64,000 bases of DNA from Rhodococcus pseudokoreensis. Lineage in GTDB: Bacteria > Actinomycetota > Actinomycetes > Mycobacteriales > Mycobacteriaceae. Below, one piece after another: positions 1-6,793 of the stretch (position 1 is its first letter; each line of letters begins with the position of its first letter). The notes beneath the pieces were generated by a model. It saw nothing but the letters and a program-made list of their open reading frames with translations, had not been told where the DNA came from and made no database searches. The stretch is taken from assembly GCF_017068395.1 (NCBI RefSeq), contig NZ_CP070619.1:3472001-3536000 (forward strand), in the 5' to 3' direction. A program made the position numbers and the translations under genes.

Positions 1-293
1 TTCCCGGCCTCGAGCAACCGCACCAACGTCGGCCGGGTAATGCCCAGCAGTTCCGCGGCCTCCTGCGTCGTCAACACCGTCCGATGCGGCTCCACCGTCA
101 CCGCCTGCCCCCGATCCAGAGCCGTGACCGCGTCGACGAGCAACTCCCGGACACTGTCCGGCAACGGCGCCGAACCCTCCGGGGTCGAGATAGTCACATC
201 TTCCTGACCAGCGAGAACATACTTCAAGGCGGTGAGGAGTTCGCGATCGTCGGCGTCCGGCGGCAACACCGTGTGGTTCATCGGAGCGGCCAT
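1..293 (-). CDS. Excisionase/antitoxin-type HTH protein, 3' end cut by window edge
   Basis: The minus-strand frame opens at ATG (291-293) and runs open to base 1, so only the N-terminal ~97 residues are present. The visible part ends in TTQEAAELLGITRPTLVRLL, which is the helix-turn-helix start typical of excisionase (Xis/MerR-like) DNA-binding domains. The ~65 residues in front of it are the acidic variable N-terminus found in single-domain antitoxins of this type. Inference: it is probably the antitoxin of a toxin-antitoxin pair whose PIN or similar toxin would lie just left of the window, but that gene cannot be seen. It could equally be a lone small regulator. The frame was read directly from the sequence. 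Confidence 0.7.
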   Translation of the reverse strand, partial: MAAPMNHTVLPPDADDRELLTALKYVLAGQEDVTISTPEGSAPLPDSVRELLVDAVTALDRGQAVTVEPHRTVLTTQEAAELLGITRPTLVRLLEAG

Positions 294-355
294 ACCTCAA
301 CCCTAAAACGAAAAAAACGAACACACAATGTCCTGCGCAGCGGACGAGGTGGCTC

Positions 356-1111
356 TCAGCCGAGCCCGTCGAGGAATTCCTCGACCACTTTCCGGTACTG
401 CTCTGGCTGGTCGTCGTGGACGAGGTGCCCGGCCTGCGCGATGCGGACGTACTCGGCGCCGGGATGCCGCTCCGCCATGGTCCGCATCTGGCCGTCGGGG
501 GTGATGGTGAACTCCCCCTCGATCAGCAGGGCCGGAACCGTGATCGACGCCCACTGGTCCCAGAAGTGCCGCTCGCCCCACTCCGCCGAGATGTCGCGGA
601 ACGTGTCGACGTCGCCGTGCAGGTACCAGCCGTCGGCGCGCTGCTCGAACGAATCCAGGAAGTACTGTCCGGCAACCGGACCGAAGAACTCGAACAGATC
701 CTCCCGGGTCGCGAACGGCTGCGGCCAGTTCGAGATCATCGCCGCCCAGTCGTCGGCGGTGCGGCCGCGGAAGTCGGGGGCCATGTCTTCGAGGACGAGC
801 GCCGACACCTTCTCCGGGTGCTCCGCCGCCAGGCACCAGGCGTGCAGGGCGCCCATCGAATGGCCGATCACGACCCACGGCCCGGCGAAGGGCGCGAGCG
901 CCTCGGACAGGTCGGCGACGAACGCTTCCGTCGTCAACCGCGACGGTGCGGGCCTGCCGTGGCCTGCGGCGTCGAATGTGTAGACGTGACCGTGCTCGCG
1001 CAGCCACGGCACGTGCCGTCCCCACGTCCGGGCACTGCCCATCAGCCCGTGCAGCAGCAGAATCGGCTGTCCTGTCCCACCCTCGTCGTGCAACGCACTC
1101 TCACCCGCCAC
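356..1111 (-). CDS. Alpha/beta-fold hydrolase (Rv3591c-like)
   Basis: About 251 residues with the complete alpha/beta hydrolase layout: an LLLHGLMGS oxyanion stretch near residue 20, the nucleophile elbow GHSMGA (Ser about residue 85), and a C-terminal AGHLVHDDQP with the catalytic His. The substrate is not predictable from sequence; the family covers esterases, lipases and C-C hydrolases. It sits head to head with mhuD, the same neighbour pair as Rv3591c/Rv3592 in M. tuberculosis. Two GTG codons (1114 and 1111) are possible starts. A TAGCGT -10 element on the minus strand (1124-1119) lies exactly 7 nt before the second GTG, so I chose 1111 and infer leaderless translation. The product is probably cytoplasmic, as no signal peptide is visible. 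Confidence 0.85.
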   Translation of the reverse strand: MAGESALHDEGGTGQPILLLHGLMGSARTWGRHVPWLREHGHVYTFDAAGHGRPAPSRLTTEAFVADLSEALAPFAGPWVVIGHSMGALHAWCLAAEHPEKVSALVLEDMAPDFRGRTADDWAAMISNWPQPFATREDLFEFFGPVAGQYFLDSFEQRADGWYLHGDVDTFRDISAEWGERHFWDQWASITVPALLIEGEFTITPDGQMRTMAERHPGAEYVRIAQAGHLVHDDQPEQYRKVVEEFLDGLG

Positions 1112-1113
1112 CA

Positions 1114-1143
1114 CTCCGACGCTAGCGGAGTAACCTCGCCCGC
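1114..1143. promoter_or_regulatory. Back-to-back leaderless promoters of hydrolase and mhuD
   Basis: Only about 30 bp separate two divergent start codons. On the plus strand TAACCT (1131-1136) lies 7 nt before the mhuD ATG at 1144. On the minus strand TAGCGT (1124-1119) lies 7 nt before the hydrolase GTG at 1111. Both spacings fit leaderless actinobacterial promoters. An inverted repeat with arms CTCCG (1114-1118) and CGGAG (1126-1130) overlaps the hydrolase -10 element and could be an operator. The -10 assignments are inference from spacing. Confidence 0.5.
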
Positions 1144-1458
1144 ATGGCAGTGGTGAAGATCAACGCAATCGAAATCCCCGAGGGCGCGGGCCCCGAACTC
1201 GAGAAGCGCTTCGCGGCGCGCGCACACGCCGTGGAGAACTCTCCCGGCTTCCTCGGCTTCCAGCTCCTGCGTCCGGTGCAGGGCGAGAAGCGCTACTTCG
1301 TCGTCACGCAGTGGGAGAGCGAAGAGGCATTCGCGGCGTGGCGCGACGGTCCGGCCCGGGAAGCACACGCGGGTGAGCGGAAGAAGCCGGTGGCGTCCGG
1401 GGCGTCGCTGCTGGAGTTCGAGGTCGTACTCGACGTCGCGGCGGCGAACAAGAGCTGA
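1144..1458 (+). CDS. mhuD: MhuD-type heme-degrading monooxygenase
   Basis: A 104-residue antibiotic-biosynthesis-monooxygenase (ABM) fold protein. It carries the residues known from mycobacterial MhuD at the same numbering: Asn7, Arg26, Trp66 and the proximal His75, as well as the stretches AHAVENSPGFLGFQLLRPV and SGASLLEFEVVLDV. The family binds heme in the cytoplasm, usually as a dimer. It oxygenates the porphyrin and releases iron; mycobacterial MhuD makes mycobilins rather than biliverdin. Whether this orthologue binds two hemes cannot be told from sequence. The start at 1144 gives the family length and sits 7 nt after a -10 element, so the mRNA is probably leaderless. Only 29 bases of extra sequence precede the cobalamin riboswitch downstream. 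Confidence 0.93.
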   Translation: MAVVKINAIEIPEGAGPELEKRFAARAHAVENSPGFLGFQLLRPVQGEKRYFVVTQWESEEAFAAWRDGPAREAHAGERKKPVASGASLLEFEVVLDVAAANKS

Positions 1459-1487
1459 GCGGCGGAGGCGGGCCGAGGATTGACACG

Positions 1488-1660
1488 ACGGCCCGCCGGG
1501 TGCAAAAGTTCGCAGGACAATGCGATGGTTCGGCAGGAATCCGGTGCAATCCCGGAGCGGTCGCGCCACTGTAAATCGGAGTAGTCCCTAGCGGGAACCA
1601 CCTCGACAGCCAGATACTGCGGCCATCGCCTGGACCTAGGGGACGCGAAATCCCAGGAGG
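1488..1660 (+). ncRNA. Cobalamin riboswitch controlling cbtBA
   Basis: The core signature of the adenosylcobalamin riboswitch is present: AGGAATCCGGTGCAATCC near 1535-1552, GCCACTGTAA (1565-1574) and a B12-box-like AGCCAGATACTGCGGCC (1608-1624). It lies directly upstream of cbtB on the same strand. A possible expression platform is CCTGG (1629-1633) pairing with CCAGG (1653-1657), which overlaps the AGGAGG ribosome-binding site (1655-1660). This would make it a translation-level switch: cobalamin present, cobalt uptake off. Exact 5' and 3' limits are estimated. Similarity to the known class is read by eye. Confidence 0.88.
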
Positions 1661-1664
1661 AACT

Positions 1665-1859
1665 ATGGCACTCGCATACGCACCCGGCTCGTCGGTCGAC
1701 ACGACCCGCCTCGCCGTCATCTCTTTCGCGATCGTTCTGTTCGCGATGCTCGCTCTCTACCTCGTGGGATTCGACCAGGGCGCGATCTCGCGCAGTGGCA
1801 TGTACATGCACGAATTGATGCATGACGGGCGCCACCTCCTGGGTCTGCCATGCCACTGA
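1665..1859 (+). CDS. cbtB: CbtB, small subunit of cobalt transporter
   Basis: A 64-residue protein with one transmembrane helix (about residues 16-36) followed by the conserved tail YLVGFDQGAISRSG and a His-rich MHELMHDGRHLLGLPCH end. Those His and Cys residues are the likely cobalt-binding ligands of the CbtB family. CbtA and CbtB were predicted together as a cobalamin-regulated cobalt import system. The upstream cobalamin riboswitch and the overlapping cbtA gene (10-bp overlap) fit that role. The start ATG follows AGGAGG by 4 nt. A close paralogue lies at 5151-5345; the last ~34 residues of the two are nearly identical while the N-termini differ. Confidence 0.9.
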   Translation: MALAYAPGSSVDTTRLAVISFAIVLFAMLALYLVGFDQGAISRSGMYMHELMHDGRHLLGLPCH

Positions 1860-2644
1860 CCGATTCCTTCACGAAACTCCTCATCCGCGGTCTGCTGGCC
1901 GGCCTGATCGCAGGCATCCTGGCCGGCGGCGTCGCGTTCGTTCTCGGTGAGTCACACATCGACGCGGCCATCGCGATCGAGGAATCGCACAGCGCGGCCG
2001 AACCCGCAGGCCACTCGCACGACGCCACCCAGGCGGACGAGCCTGCCGGGCACTCGCACGACGAGGAAGACGCGCTGGTCAGCCGCAACGGGCAGCGCTT
2101 CGGACTGTTCCTCGCCACGTCCCTCGCGGGACTGGCACTGGGAGCGATCTTCGCCGTCGTCGCGAATTACGCACGTCGGGTGACGACGCTGTCGGGACCG
2201 CTGCTCGGTCTGAGCCTGGCCGCGTTCGGCTGGCTTGCAATCGAGGCGGTGCCGTTTTTCAAGTACCCCGCCAACCCGCCCGCTGTCGGAGACCCCGAGA
2301 CGATCAACCAGCGCACCTGGCTGTGGCTTGCCGCAGTCGCGCTAGGCCTGCTCGCCGTGGTGGCGTCCGTCTTCGCGGCGAAGGCCGTCGCCGCACAGGA
2401 GTTCCTGTCGGTGCGGATCGCGGCGCCGGTAGTCGCGTTCCTCGTGGTGGCGACCATCGGATACCTCGTGCTACCCACGATCAACGAAGTCGGTGACGAC
2501 TTCCCCGCAGTGCTGCTGTGGCAGTTCCGGCTGTCGTCCCTCGCGACGCAGGCCACGCTGTGGCTGGTTCTCGGACTCGTGTTCGCGTTCCTCACGGAGC
2601 GTGCGACCCGGGCCACGGCGCCCGCCTCGGCGAACGCCGCCTGA
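1850..2644 (+). CDS. cbtA: CbtA, membrane subunit of cobalt transporter
   Basis: A 264-residue polytopic membrane protein. Five or six hydrophobic segments are visible: after LIRGLLAG near residue 12, then about 80-100, 113-130, 155-175, 190-207 and 225-245. The first periplasmic loop is His/acid rich (SHSAAEPAGHSHD and GHSHDEEDA), a likely Co2+ collection site. This matches the CbtA family, which works with CbtB. The gene starts inside cbtB (10-bp overlap), so the two are translationally coupled under the cobalamin riboswitch. It is followed directly by a strong inverted repeat that probably terminates the transcript. Ni2+ as alternative cargo cannot be excluded, but the B12 control argues for Co2+. 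Confidence 0.88.
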   Translation: MPLTDSFTKLLIRGLLAGLIAGILAGGVAFVLGESHIDAAIAIEESHSAAEPAGHSHDATQADEPAGHSHDEEDALVSRNGQRFGLFLATSLAGLALGAIFAVVANYARRVTTLSGPLLGLSLAAFGWLAIEAVPFFKYPANPPAVGDPETINQRTWLWLAAVALGLLAVVASVFAAKAVAAQEFLSVRIAAPVVAFLVVATIGYLVLPTINEVGDDFPAVLLWQFRLSSLATQATLWLVLGLVFAFLTERATRATAPASANAA

Positions 2645-2694
2645 CCCATGTGAGTGGCACGGTGTGCTGGAGCACTCCATGCCACTCACGTGGG
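2645..2694. terminator. Bidirectional hairpin terminator after cbtA
   Basis: CCCATGTGAGTGGCA (2645-2659) is complementary to TGCCACTCACGTGGG (2680-2694) with one mismatch. The inner bases GGTGTGCT and AGCACTCC extend the pairing. There is no U-tract. The left arm begins right after the cbtA stop, and the right arm contains the stop codon of the converging DUF5996 gene, so one structure can serve both genes. Confidence 0.7.
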
Positions 2695-3630
2695 GTGGGC
2701 GTCCCAACGGGCCGGGTCCGCCTCCAGGGCGGCCCGGTCCCAGCCACCTCGCTCGGCGGCCGCGTCGTACGTGCTGTGCAGGAACTTCAGCAGAGCCGCA
2801 TCGGGATCGTCCGCGGTGCGGACGGTCTCGTACGGCAGCAGGAACTGCCGGAACTCCGCGCTGTAGAACGCTCCGTCCGGCCCGACCGGGTAGTCGGCGA
2901 AGCCGTCCGGTTCCGGATAGGCGTACGCGTAGAACGCGCCCTCGACGCCACCGCCGGGCCAGAATCCGCAGCTGCTCAGCTCGTGTGAATAGCCCTCGAC
3001 CATCACCCAGTCGCCGCAGTTCGGCGCTCCCCCAGGATGAGTCGGCGCGCTTCGACCGGAGAACCGGGTACAGGCCAGGTCGAGCGCACCCCAGAAGAAA
3101 TGCACGGGACTGACCTTCCCGATGAAATGGGCACGGAACTCGTGCAGCACGCGATCCGCCTGCACGAGCTGCCGCCAGAACCGGTGCACCGACTCACCGT
3201 CGTACGAGCAGTGCTGCGTGTCCTCCGCGAACGGGACAGCCGTCTCCACCTCGTTGGGCCTGGCCAGGATGGTCGTCGTCACGCCCAGTTCGGCCAGCGT
3301 GTCCATCGTCTCCGCATAGAAATCGGCCACCGACTTCGGTTCGAGGGCAACCGTCCCGGTGCCGCCCGTGCTCGTGCGGATCGCCAGCCGATGGTCGACG
3401 AAGTCGAATTCGATGTCGAAACACTCGGCGCCGTACGGGACGGTCGACGTGGTGAGACCGCGGGGACTCACGTACAGCGGCACCTGCCACCAGTGGTTGA
3501 TCAGCGGTGCGTGGGCCAGGCGGATCTTCCCGACGATCTGCGTCCACATGTGCAGGGTGTCCCTCGTCGACGTCCAGTCGTCCACCTTCAACGCCGGCCA
3601 TGCATCTCCGGATCGTGTCTGCTCGCGCAC
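2686..3630 (-). CDS. DUF5996 family protein
   Basis: A 314-residue soluble protein with no signal peptide. It is recognisable as DUF5996 from the N-terminal WPALKVDDWTSTRDTLHMWT and HWWQVPLYVSPRGL, and from the PVHFFWGALDLACTRFSGR stretch with later YSHELSSCGFWPGG. The family is widespread in actinobacteria and proteobacteria and has no assigned reaction. The conserved aromatic, His and Glu positions look enzyme-like, but I infer no substrate. The GTG start at 3630 is supported by GGAGG four bases upstream. It converges on cbtA with a shared hairpin at the stop codons and diverges from the small membrane protein at 3772. Nothing nearby tells what it does. Confidence 0.8.
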   Translation of the reverse strand: MREQTRSGDAWPALKVDDWTSTRDTLHMWTQIVGKIRLAHAPLINHWWQVPLYVSPRGLTTSTVPYGAECFDIEFDFVDHRLAIRTSTGGTGTVALEPKSVADFYAETMDTLAELGVTTTILARPNEVETAVPFAEDTQHCSYDGESVHRFWRQLVQADRVLHEFRAHFIGKVSPVHFFWGALDLACTRFSGRSAPTHPGGAPNCGDWVMVEGYSHELSSCGFWPGGGVEGAFYAYAYPEPDGFADYPVGPDGAFYSAEFRQFLLPYETVRTADDPDAALLKFLHSTYDAAAERGGWDRAALEADPARWDAHPT

Positions 3631-3673
3631 AGTGCCTCCCTGCCGACGACGTGCTTTTCAATGTGCTCCCCGT

Positions 3674-3760
3674 CCGGGGTGATGGCAAGGTGCCGCACCG
3701 ATACCCGGGTAGGGGTGGCCGCCACTCCCCGGGGTGATGTGCCGCGACGTCACCGATACC
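3674..3760 (+). repeat. Two 32-bp imperfect direct repeats in a divergent promoter
   Basis: Two 32-bp units (3674-3705 and 3729-3760) share identical ends, CCGGGGTGATG at the left and CACCGATACC at the right. The middle 11 bp of each differ. The repeat distance is 55 bp, about five helical turns. A perfect palindrome TACCCGGGTA (3702-3711) lies at the end of the first unit. The units fill the 141-bp gap between the divergent DUF5996 and membrane-protein genes, so they may be regulator sites. No regulator is encoded beside them. Confidence 0.5.
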
Positions 3761-3771
3761 AGCATGGGGAC

Positions 3772-4227
3772 ATGACCACTCGCACCGCACCCTCGGTCCC
3801 GCAGACGGTCGAGCGCGCATTCTGGCTGCTCGGACTCGCCCTGTTCGCCGGGGTGGTGGAGGCGATCGCACACGTGTCCACGGCGCTGGAGAACCCGGAC
3901 GCCGACGTCACCGGACTCGCCGGACAACTCGCGGTCCGTGTCCTCGTCTACGCCGCGGTGTTGTTCGTCATGACCCGGTTCCGCAGCGGCAGGGCGTGGG
4001 CGCGGGGCGTCCTCGCGATCGGCCTCGGCGTCTTCGGCGTCGCCTCGCTCGTGGTGGAGCCGATCGCCTGGATGACGGCGGGCAACGACCCGATGGCCGC
4101 CGTCTCCGGTCTGACGCTCGACGTCGCGGTGATCGCGATCGCGCGGCTCACGCACCTCGTGGCGGTGATCGCCGCACTGGCACTCATGTTCCGGGCCGAC
4201 GCCAACCGGTACTTCGCGCGCCGCTAG
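3772..4227 (+). CDS. Small four-helix membrane protein, function unknown
   Basis: A 151-residue hydrophobic protein. Four transmembrane segments are visible: FWLLGLALFAGVVEAI near residue 15, LAVRVLVYAAVLFVM near 55, GVLAIGLGVFGVASLVV near 80 and LVAVIAALALMF near 130. Charged termini and a short Arg-rich C-terminus follow. I do not recognise a named family. The ATG at 3772 was chosen because the open frame further upstream crosses the promoter repeats and has no membrane character. The ribosome-binding site is weak (GGGGAC just before ATG). The stop codon lies in the first copy of a tandem duplication that also carries the stop codon of the converging dsbA-like gene. Confidence 0.75.
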   Translation: MTTRTAPSVPQTVERAFWLLGLALFAGVVEAIAHVSTALENPDADVTGLAGQLAVRVLVYAAVLFVMTRFRSGRAWARGVLAIGLGVFGVASLVVEPIAWMTAGNDPMAAVSGLTLDVAVIAIARLTHLVAVIAALALMFRADANRYFARR

Positions 4228-4259
4228 TCGACCCGTACTTCGCGCGCCGCTAGTCGACC
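4209..4259. repeat. Tandem 26-bp duplication across two convergent stop codons
   Basis: A 25-bp unit beginning GTACTTCGCGCGCCGCTAGT occurs at 4209-4233 and again at 4235-4259 with no mismatch. Each copy contains CTAG, which gives TAG on both strands. The membrane-protein gene uses the TAG of copy 1 (4225-4227) and the dsbA-like gene uses the TAG of copy 2 (4252-4250). Before duplication the two genes would have overlapped by four bases at a single CTAG. Confidence 0.9.
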
Positions 4260-4915
4260 GGCACGGCGTTCGCCTGCGTCAGAAGCTGCAGGAACACGTC
4301 CTTCGGCTGCGCACCGGACACGGCGATCCTGCGGTTGGCGACGAAGAACGGCACGCCCGACACCTGCAGCGCACGAGCGGTGTCTATATCGGCCCGGACG
4401 GCGTCCGCACCGGCACCGGAATCGAGTTCGGCGCGCACCGCGTCGGCGTCGAGCCCGGCCCGTGACGCGATGTCGACGAGCACCTCGGGGTCGTCGATCA
4501 CGGCTCCCTCACCGAAGTGCGCGCGGAACAGGACCTCCACCACGGCATCTCGCTTGTCACCCGCGAGGTGGATCAACCGGTGCGCGTCGAAGGTGTTGGC
4601 GGCGACGACCGTGTCGAAGTCCAGTTGCAGACCCTCGTCGGCCGCAGTCTGCGCGACGTGCACGAACATCTGACGGACCTGCTCCGCCGACAGCCCCTTG
4701 CTCTCCACCAGGGCATCGAGTTCGGTGCGCCGCTCACCGACCGGGGTGTCCGGCGACAGCTGGTACGACCGCCACGTCACGTTCACCCGGTCGCGCCCCT
4801 CGAACTCCTCCAGGGCCGACAGGAAGCGGCGCTTACCGATGTAGCACCAGGGACAGGCCACGTCGGACCAGATCTCGATCTCGATGTCGCCGTCGTGCTC
4901 TTGCTGTGTCGTCAC
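4250..4915 (-). CDS. DsbA-family (FrnE-like) thiol oxidoreductase
   Basis: A 221-residue cytoplasmic protein with a thioredoxin-fold redox motif CPWC (Cys21 and Cys24) in SDVACPWCYIGKRR. The cis-Pro region is VSGVPFF and it ends in a FrnE/2-hydroxychromene-2-carboxylate-isomerase type C-terminus. The family performs thiol-disulfide chemistry in the cytoplasm; the physiological partner is usually unknown. Length is normal for the family. The ATG at 4915 begins about 235 bp from the divergent second cbtB, so each has its own promoter. Its stop codon lies in the duplicated 26-bp element. No sign of a signal peptide, unlike true periplasmic DsbA. Confidence 0.85.
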   Translation of the reverse strand: MTTQQEHDGDIEIEIWSDVACPWCYIGKRRFLSALEEFEGRDRVNVTWRSYQLSPDTPVGERRTELDALVESKGLSAEQVRQMFVHVAQTAADEGLQLDFDTVVAANTFDAHRLIHLAGDKRDAVVEVLFRAHFGEGAVIDDPEVLVDIASRAGLDADAVRAELDSGAGADAVRADIDTARALQVSGVPFFVANRRIAVSGAQPKDVFLQLLTQANAVPVD

Positions 4916-5150
4916 AGTTCAATGGAACAGATCGGTGCCGGTTTCTGTTCCGGTCGTTCCGCGCGGAGATTGTCTTGGTTCGACGTGGTGCATTTACGTA
5001 CGCCGAATTCGACCGAACGGTACGGTGAGGGTGTCGACACGGCGAGAGTAACGTCGTATCGATCGTGCCGCTGAACGAGGGGCGCTCGTCGCGATGCCCG
5101 GACAATCGACGGCCGATGGTTGCGGAACCCGAACTCCTCCAGGAGTAGCC

Positions 5151-5345
5151 ATGGTTTACGTCTCGTCACCGAGCAAGTCCGTCGAATCAGCCGGAATCGT
5201 GCTGATCGCCGTCGGAGTCGTCCTGCTCGCACTGCTCACCCTCTACCTGGTCGGCTTCGACCAGGGTGCGATCTCCCGAAGTGGCATGTACCTGCACGAA
5301 TTGATGCACGACGGACGCCATCTCCTGGGAGTTCCCTGTCACTAG
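5151..5345 (+). CDS. cbtB: Second CbtB-type cobalt transporter subunit, no CbtA partner
   Basis: A 64-residue paralogue of the CbtB at 1665. It has the same single transmembrane helix and the same YLVGFDQGAISRSGMY and LHELMHDGRHLLG tail with a terminal PCH, but a different N-terminus. No cbtA follows. Instead, 22 bp downstream starts an operon for a cobalt-type hydratase, so it probably supplies cobalt to that enzyme, perhaps using the CbtA encoded 3 kb away (inference). No cobalamin riboswitch precedes it. The AGGAG ribosome-binding site lies in the perfect hairpin ACTCCT-CC-AGGAGT (5133-5146), which could mask it. The internal ATG at 5151 was chosen over the upstream in-frame start because it matches the family length and has this site. 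Confidence 0.87.
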   Translation: MVYVSSPSKSVESAGIVLIAVGVVLLALLTLYLVGFDQGAISRSGMYLHELMHDGRHLLGVPCH

Positions 5346-5367
5346 TTCCACCCCTACGGAGCACGCG

Positions 5368-5811
5368 ATGAACTCTCCAGCAGAATTCGAAGCTCAGGCG
5401 AACCGAGTGGCGGGGTACGGCCCCCTCCATCACGAAGAGATGGATTCGCCGTACTACCTGACCAATTCCGCGTTCGACGCGCTGCGGCACGTGCTGCACG
5501 ACGTCGGCGGCCAGCCCGCCCTCCCCGTCGCGTACGAGGAGAAGGTCGAAGAGGACTGGGAGATGAGCACGTACGTCACGTGCGAATGCCTCGGCTGGCG
5601 CGGGGTGTGGAATTCGGAGGAACGCCGCCGCGCCGAGAACGATCTGGGTGCCACGCTGTACTTCGGACTGCCGTACTACGCACGGTGGATCACCGTGGCG
5701 GCCAAGACACTCATCAACAAGGGCCTGATCACGCCGGACGAACTCTCCGCCAAGATCGACGAGGTGCGGGCCCGGACCGCCGGCGGAACAGCGACCGGAG
5801 GCCGGTCATGA
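5368..5811 (+). CDS. Nitrile hydratase beta N-terminal half / thiocyanate hydrolase beta-like subunit
   Basis: A 147-residue protein corresponding to the N-terminal, helical half of nitrile hydratase beta. It contains HHEEMDSPYYLTNSAFDALR, then CECLGWRGVWNSEERRRAEN and a C-terminal KGLITPDELSAKIDEVRAR helix. In thiocyanate hydrolase (SCNase) the NHase beta chain is split in two, and the order beta-alpha-gamma (N-half, C-half, metal subunit) is exactly the order here. The next gene overlaps by four bases (ATGA). The fourth gene of the operon (6790) is a paralogue of this one. Substrate is not decided by sequence: nitriles, thiocyanate or another small molecule are all possible. Confidence 0.85.
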   Translation: MNSPAEFEAQANRVAGYGPLHHEEMDSPYYLTNSAFDALRHVLHDVGGQPALPVAYEEKVEEDWEMSTYVTCECLGWRGVWNSEERRRAENDLGATLYFGLPYYARWITVAAKTLINKGLITPDELSAKIDEVRARTAGGTATGGRS

Positions 5812-6107
5812 CGAAATTCCAGATCGGCGACCGCGTCACCGTCAAGGACGCGACGTCGATGTTCCACACCCGCACGCAGGCATTCATCCGCGGGCACACC
5901 GGCGTCGTCGTCGAACACCGCCCGGAATGGGTGATCCCCGAGGACGAGGCGTGGGGACGCGTGGACGACGGCCGGACCGAGCCGTTCTACGTCGTCCGCT
6001 TCCAGCAGACCGACCTGTGGCCCCGCTATACCGGATACGAGATCGACACCTTGGAAACCGAGTGCTCCGAGCGCTGGCTCGAGCCGGCAGGAGAGGCCGA
6101 CACATGA
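5808..6107 (+). CDS. Nitrile hydratase beta C-terminal half / thiocyanate hydrolase alpha-like subunit (SH3-like)
   Basis: A 99-residue protein matching the SH3-like beta-barrel C-terminal half of nitrile hydratase beta. Visible landmarks are FQIGDRVTVKD at the start, TRTQAFIRGHTGVV in the middle and FYVVRFQQTDLW before the end. In SCNase this half is a separate subunit, as here. It overlaps both neighbours by four bases (starts at 5808, ends at 6107), so the three subunits are translationally coupled and likely made in equal amounts. The barrel is expected to close over the metal centre of the alpha subunit. I see no catalytic residue of its own. Confidence 0.85.
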   Translation: MTKFQIGDRVTVKDATSMFHTRTQAFIRGHTGVVVEHRPEWVIPEDEAWGRVDDGRTEPFYVVRFQQTDLWPRYTGYEIDTLETECSERWLEPAGEADT

Positions 6108-6793
6108 CGCATTCGCACGACGATCACGCCCCGATCCAGGCCTCGGAGGAGGTCAGCGAATTCGAGATCCTGGAGACCGCCATCCGGGAACTGTCCATCG
6201 AACACGGCCTGTTCTCCCGTGAGGATCACCGGCGCTTCTCGGAGTGGGCCGAATCGGTAGGGCCGTCGGGTGGTTCGAGGTTGGTCGCGAAGGCGTGGGT
6301 GGATCCGGAATTCAAGAAGCGCCTGCTGGCCGACGGCACCGAGACCTGCAAGGAAGTGGGCATCGACTGGCGCGACCCCACCGGGTCGGGCACGCCGAGC
6401 GACTACACGTACTTCTACGTGCTGGAGAACACCCCGAAAGTGCACAACGTCATCGTCTGTACGTTGTGTTCGTGCTACCCGCGGCCCGTCCTCGGCATGT
6501 CGCCGGACTGGTACCGCACACCCAACTATCGCCGGCGCCTGGTGCGCTGGCCCCGCGAGGTGATCGCGGAGTTCGGGCTGCACTTCCCGTCGGACGTCGA
6601 AGTGCGCGTGCATGATTCGAATCAGAAATCGCGATTCATGGTGATGCCGATGCGCCCCGAGGGCACCGAGGGGTGGAGCGAGGAGCAGCTGGCATCGATC
6701 ATCACCCGCGACACCATGATCGGCGTCGCCGTCCCGCAGGTCGACTGGACGGCGACCACACCACCCTCGGACAACGGAGGAGCCGCACGATGA
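6104..6793 (+). CDS. Cobalt-type nitrile hydratase alpha / thiocyanate hydrolase gamma-like metal subunit
   Basis: A 229-residue alpha-type subunit carrying the metal claw VCTLCSCYPRPVLG (Cys119, Cys122, Ser123, Cys124). The Thr at position 120 marks the Co3+ type; iron enzymes have Ser there. The family oxidises two of these Cys to sulfinic and sulfenic acid. The following DWYRTPNYRRRLVRWPREV and the C-terminal SEEQLASIITRDTMIG are standard for the family. The reaction is hydration of a C-N triple bond (nitrile to amide, or thiocyanate to carbonyl sulfide and ammonia). The small split beta partners point to the thiocyanate-hydrolase architecture. A His/Asp-rich N-terminus is visible. Cobalt use fits the cbtB gene at the head of the operon. 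Confidence 0.9.
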   Translation: MTHSHDDHAPIQASEEVSEFEILETAIRELSIEHGLFSREDHRRFSEWAESVGPSGGSRLVAKAWVDPEFKKRLLADGTETCKEVGIDWRDPTGSGTPSDYTYFYVLENTPKVHNVIVCTLCSCYPRPVLGMSPDWYRTPNYRRRLVRWPREVIAEFGLHFPSDVEVRVHDSNQKSRFMVMPMRPEGTEGWSEEQLASIITRDTMIGVAVPQVDWTATTPPSDNGGAAR

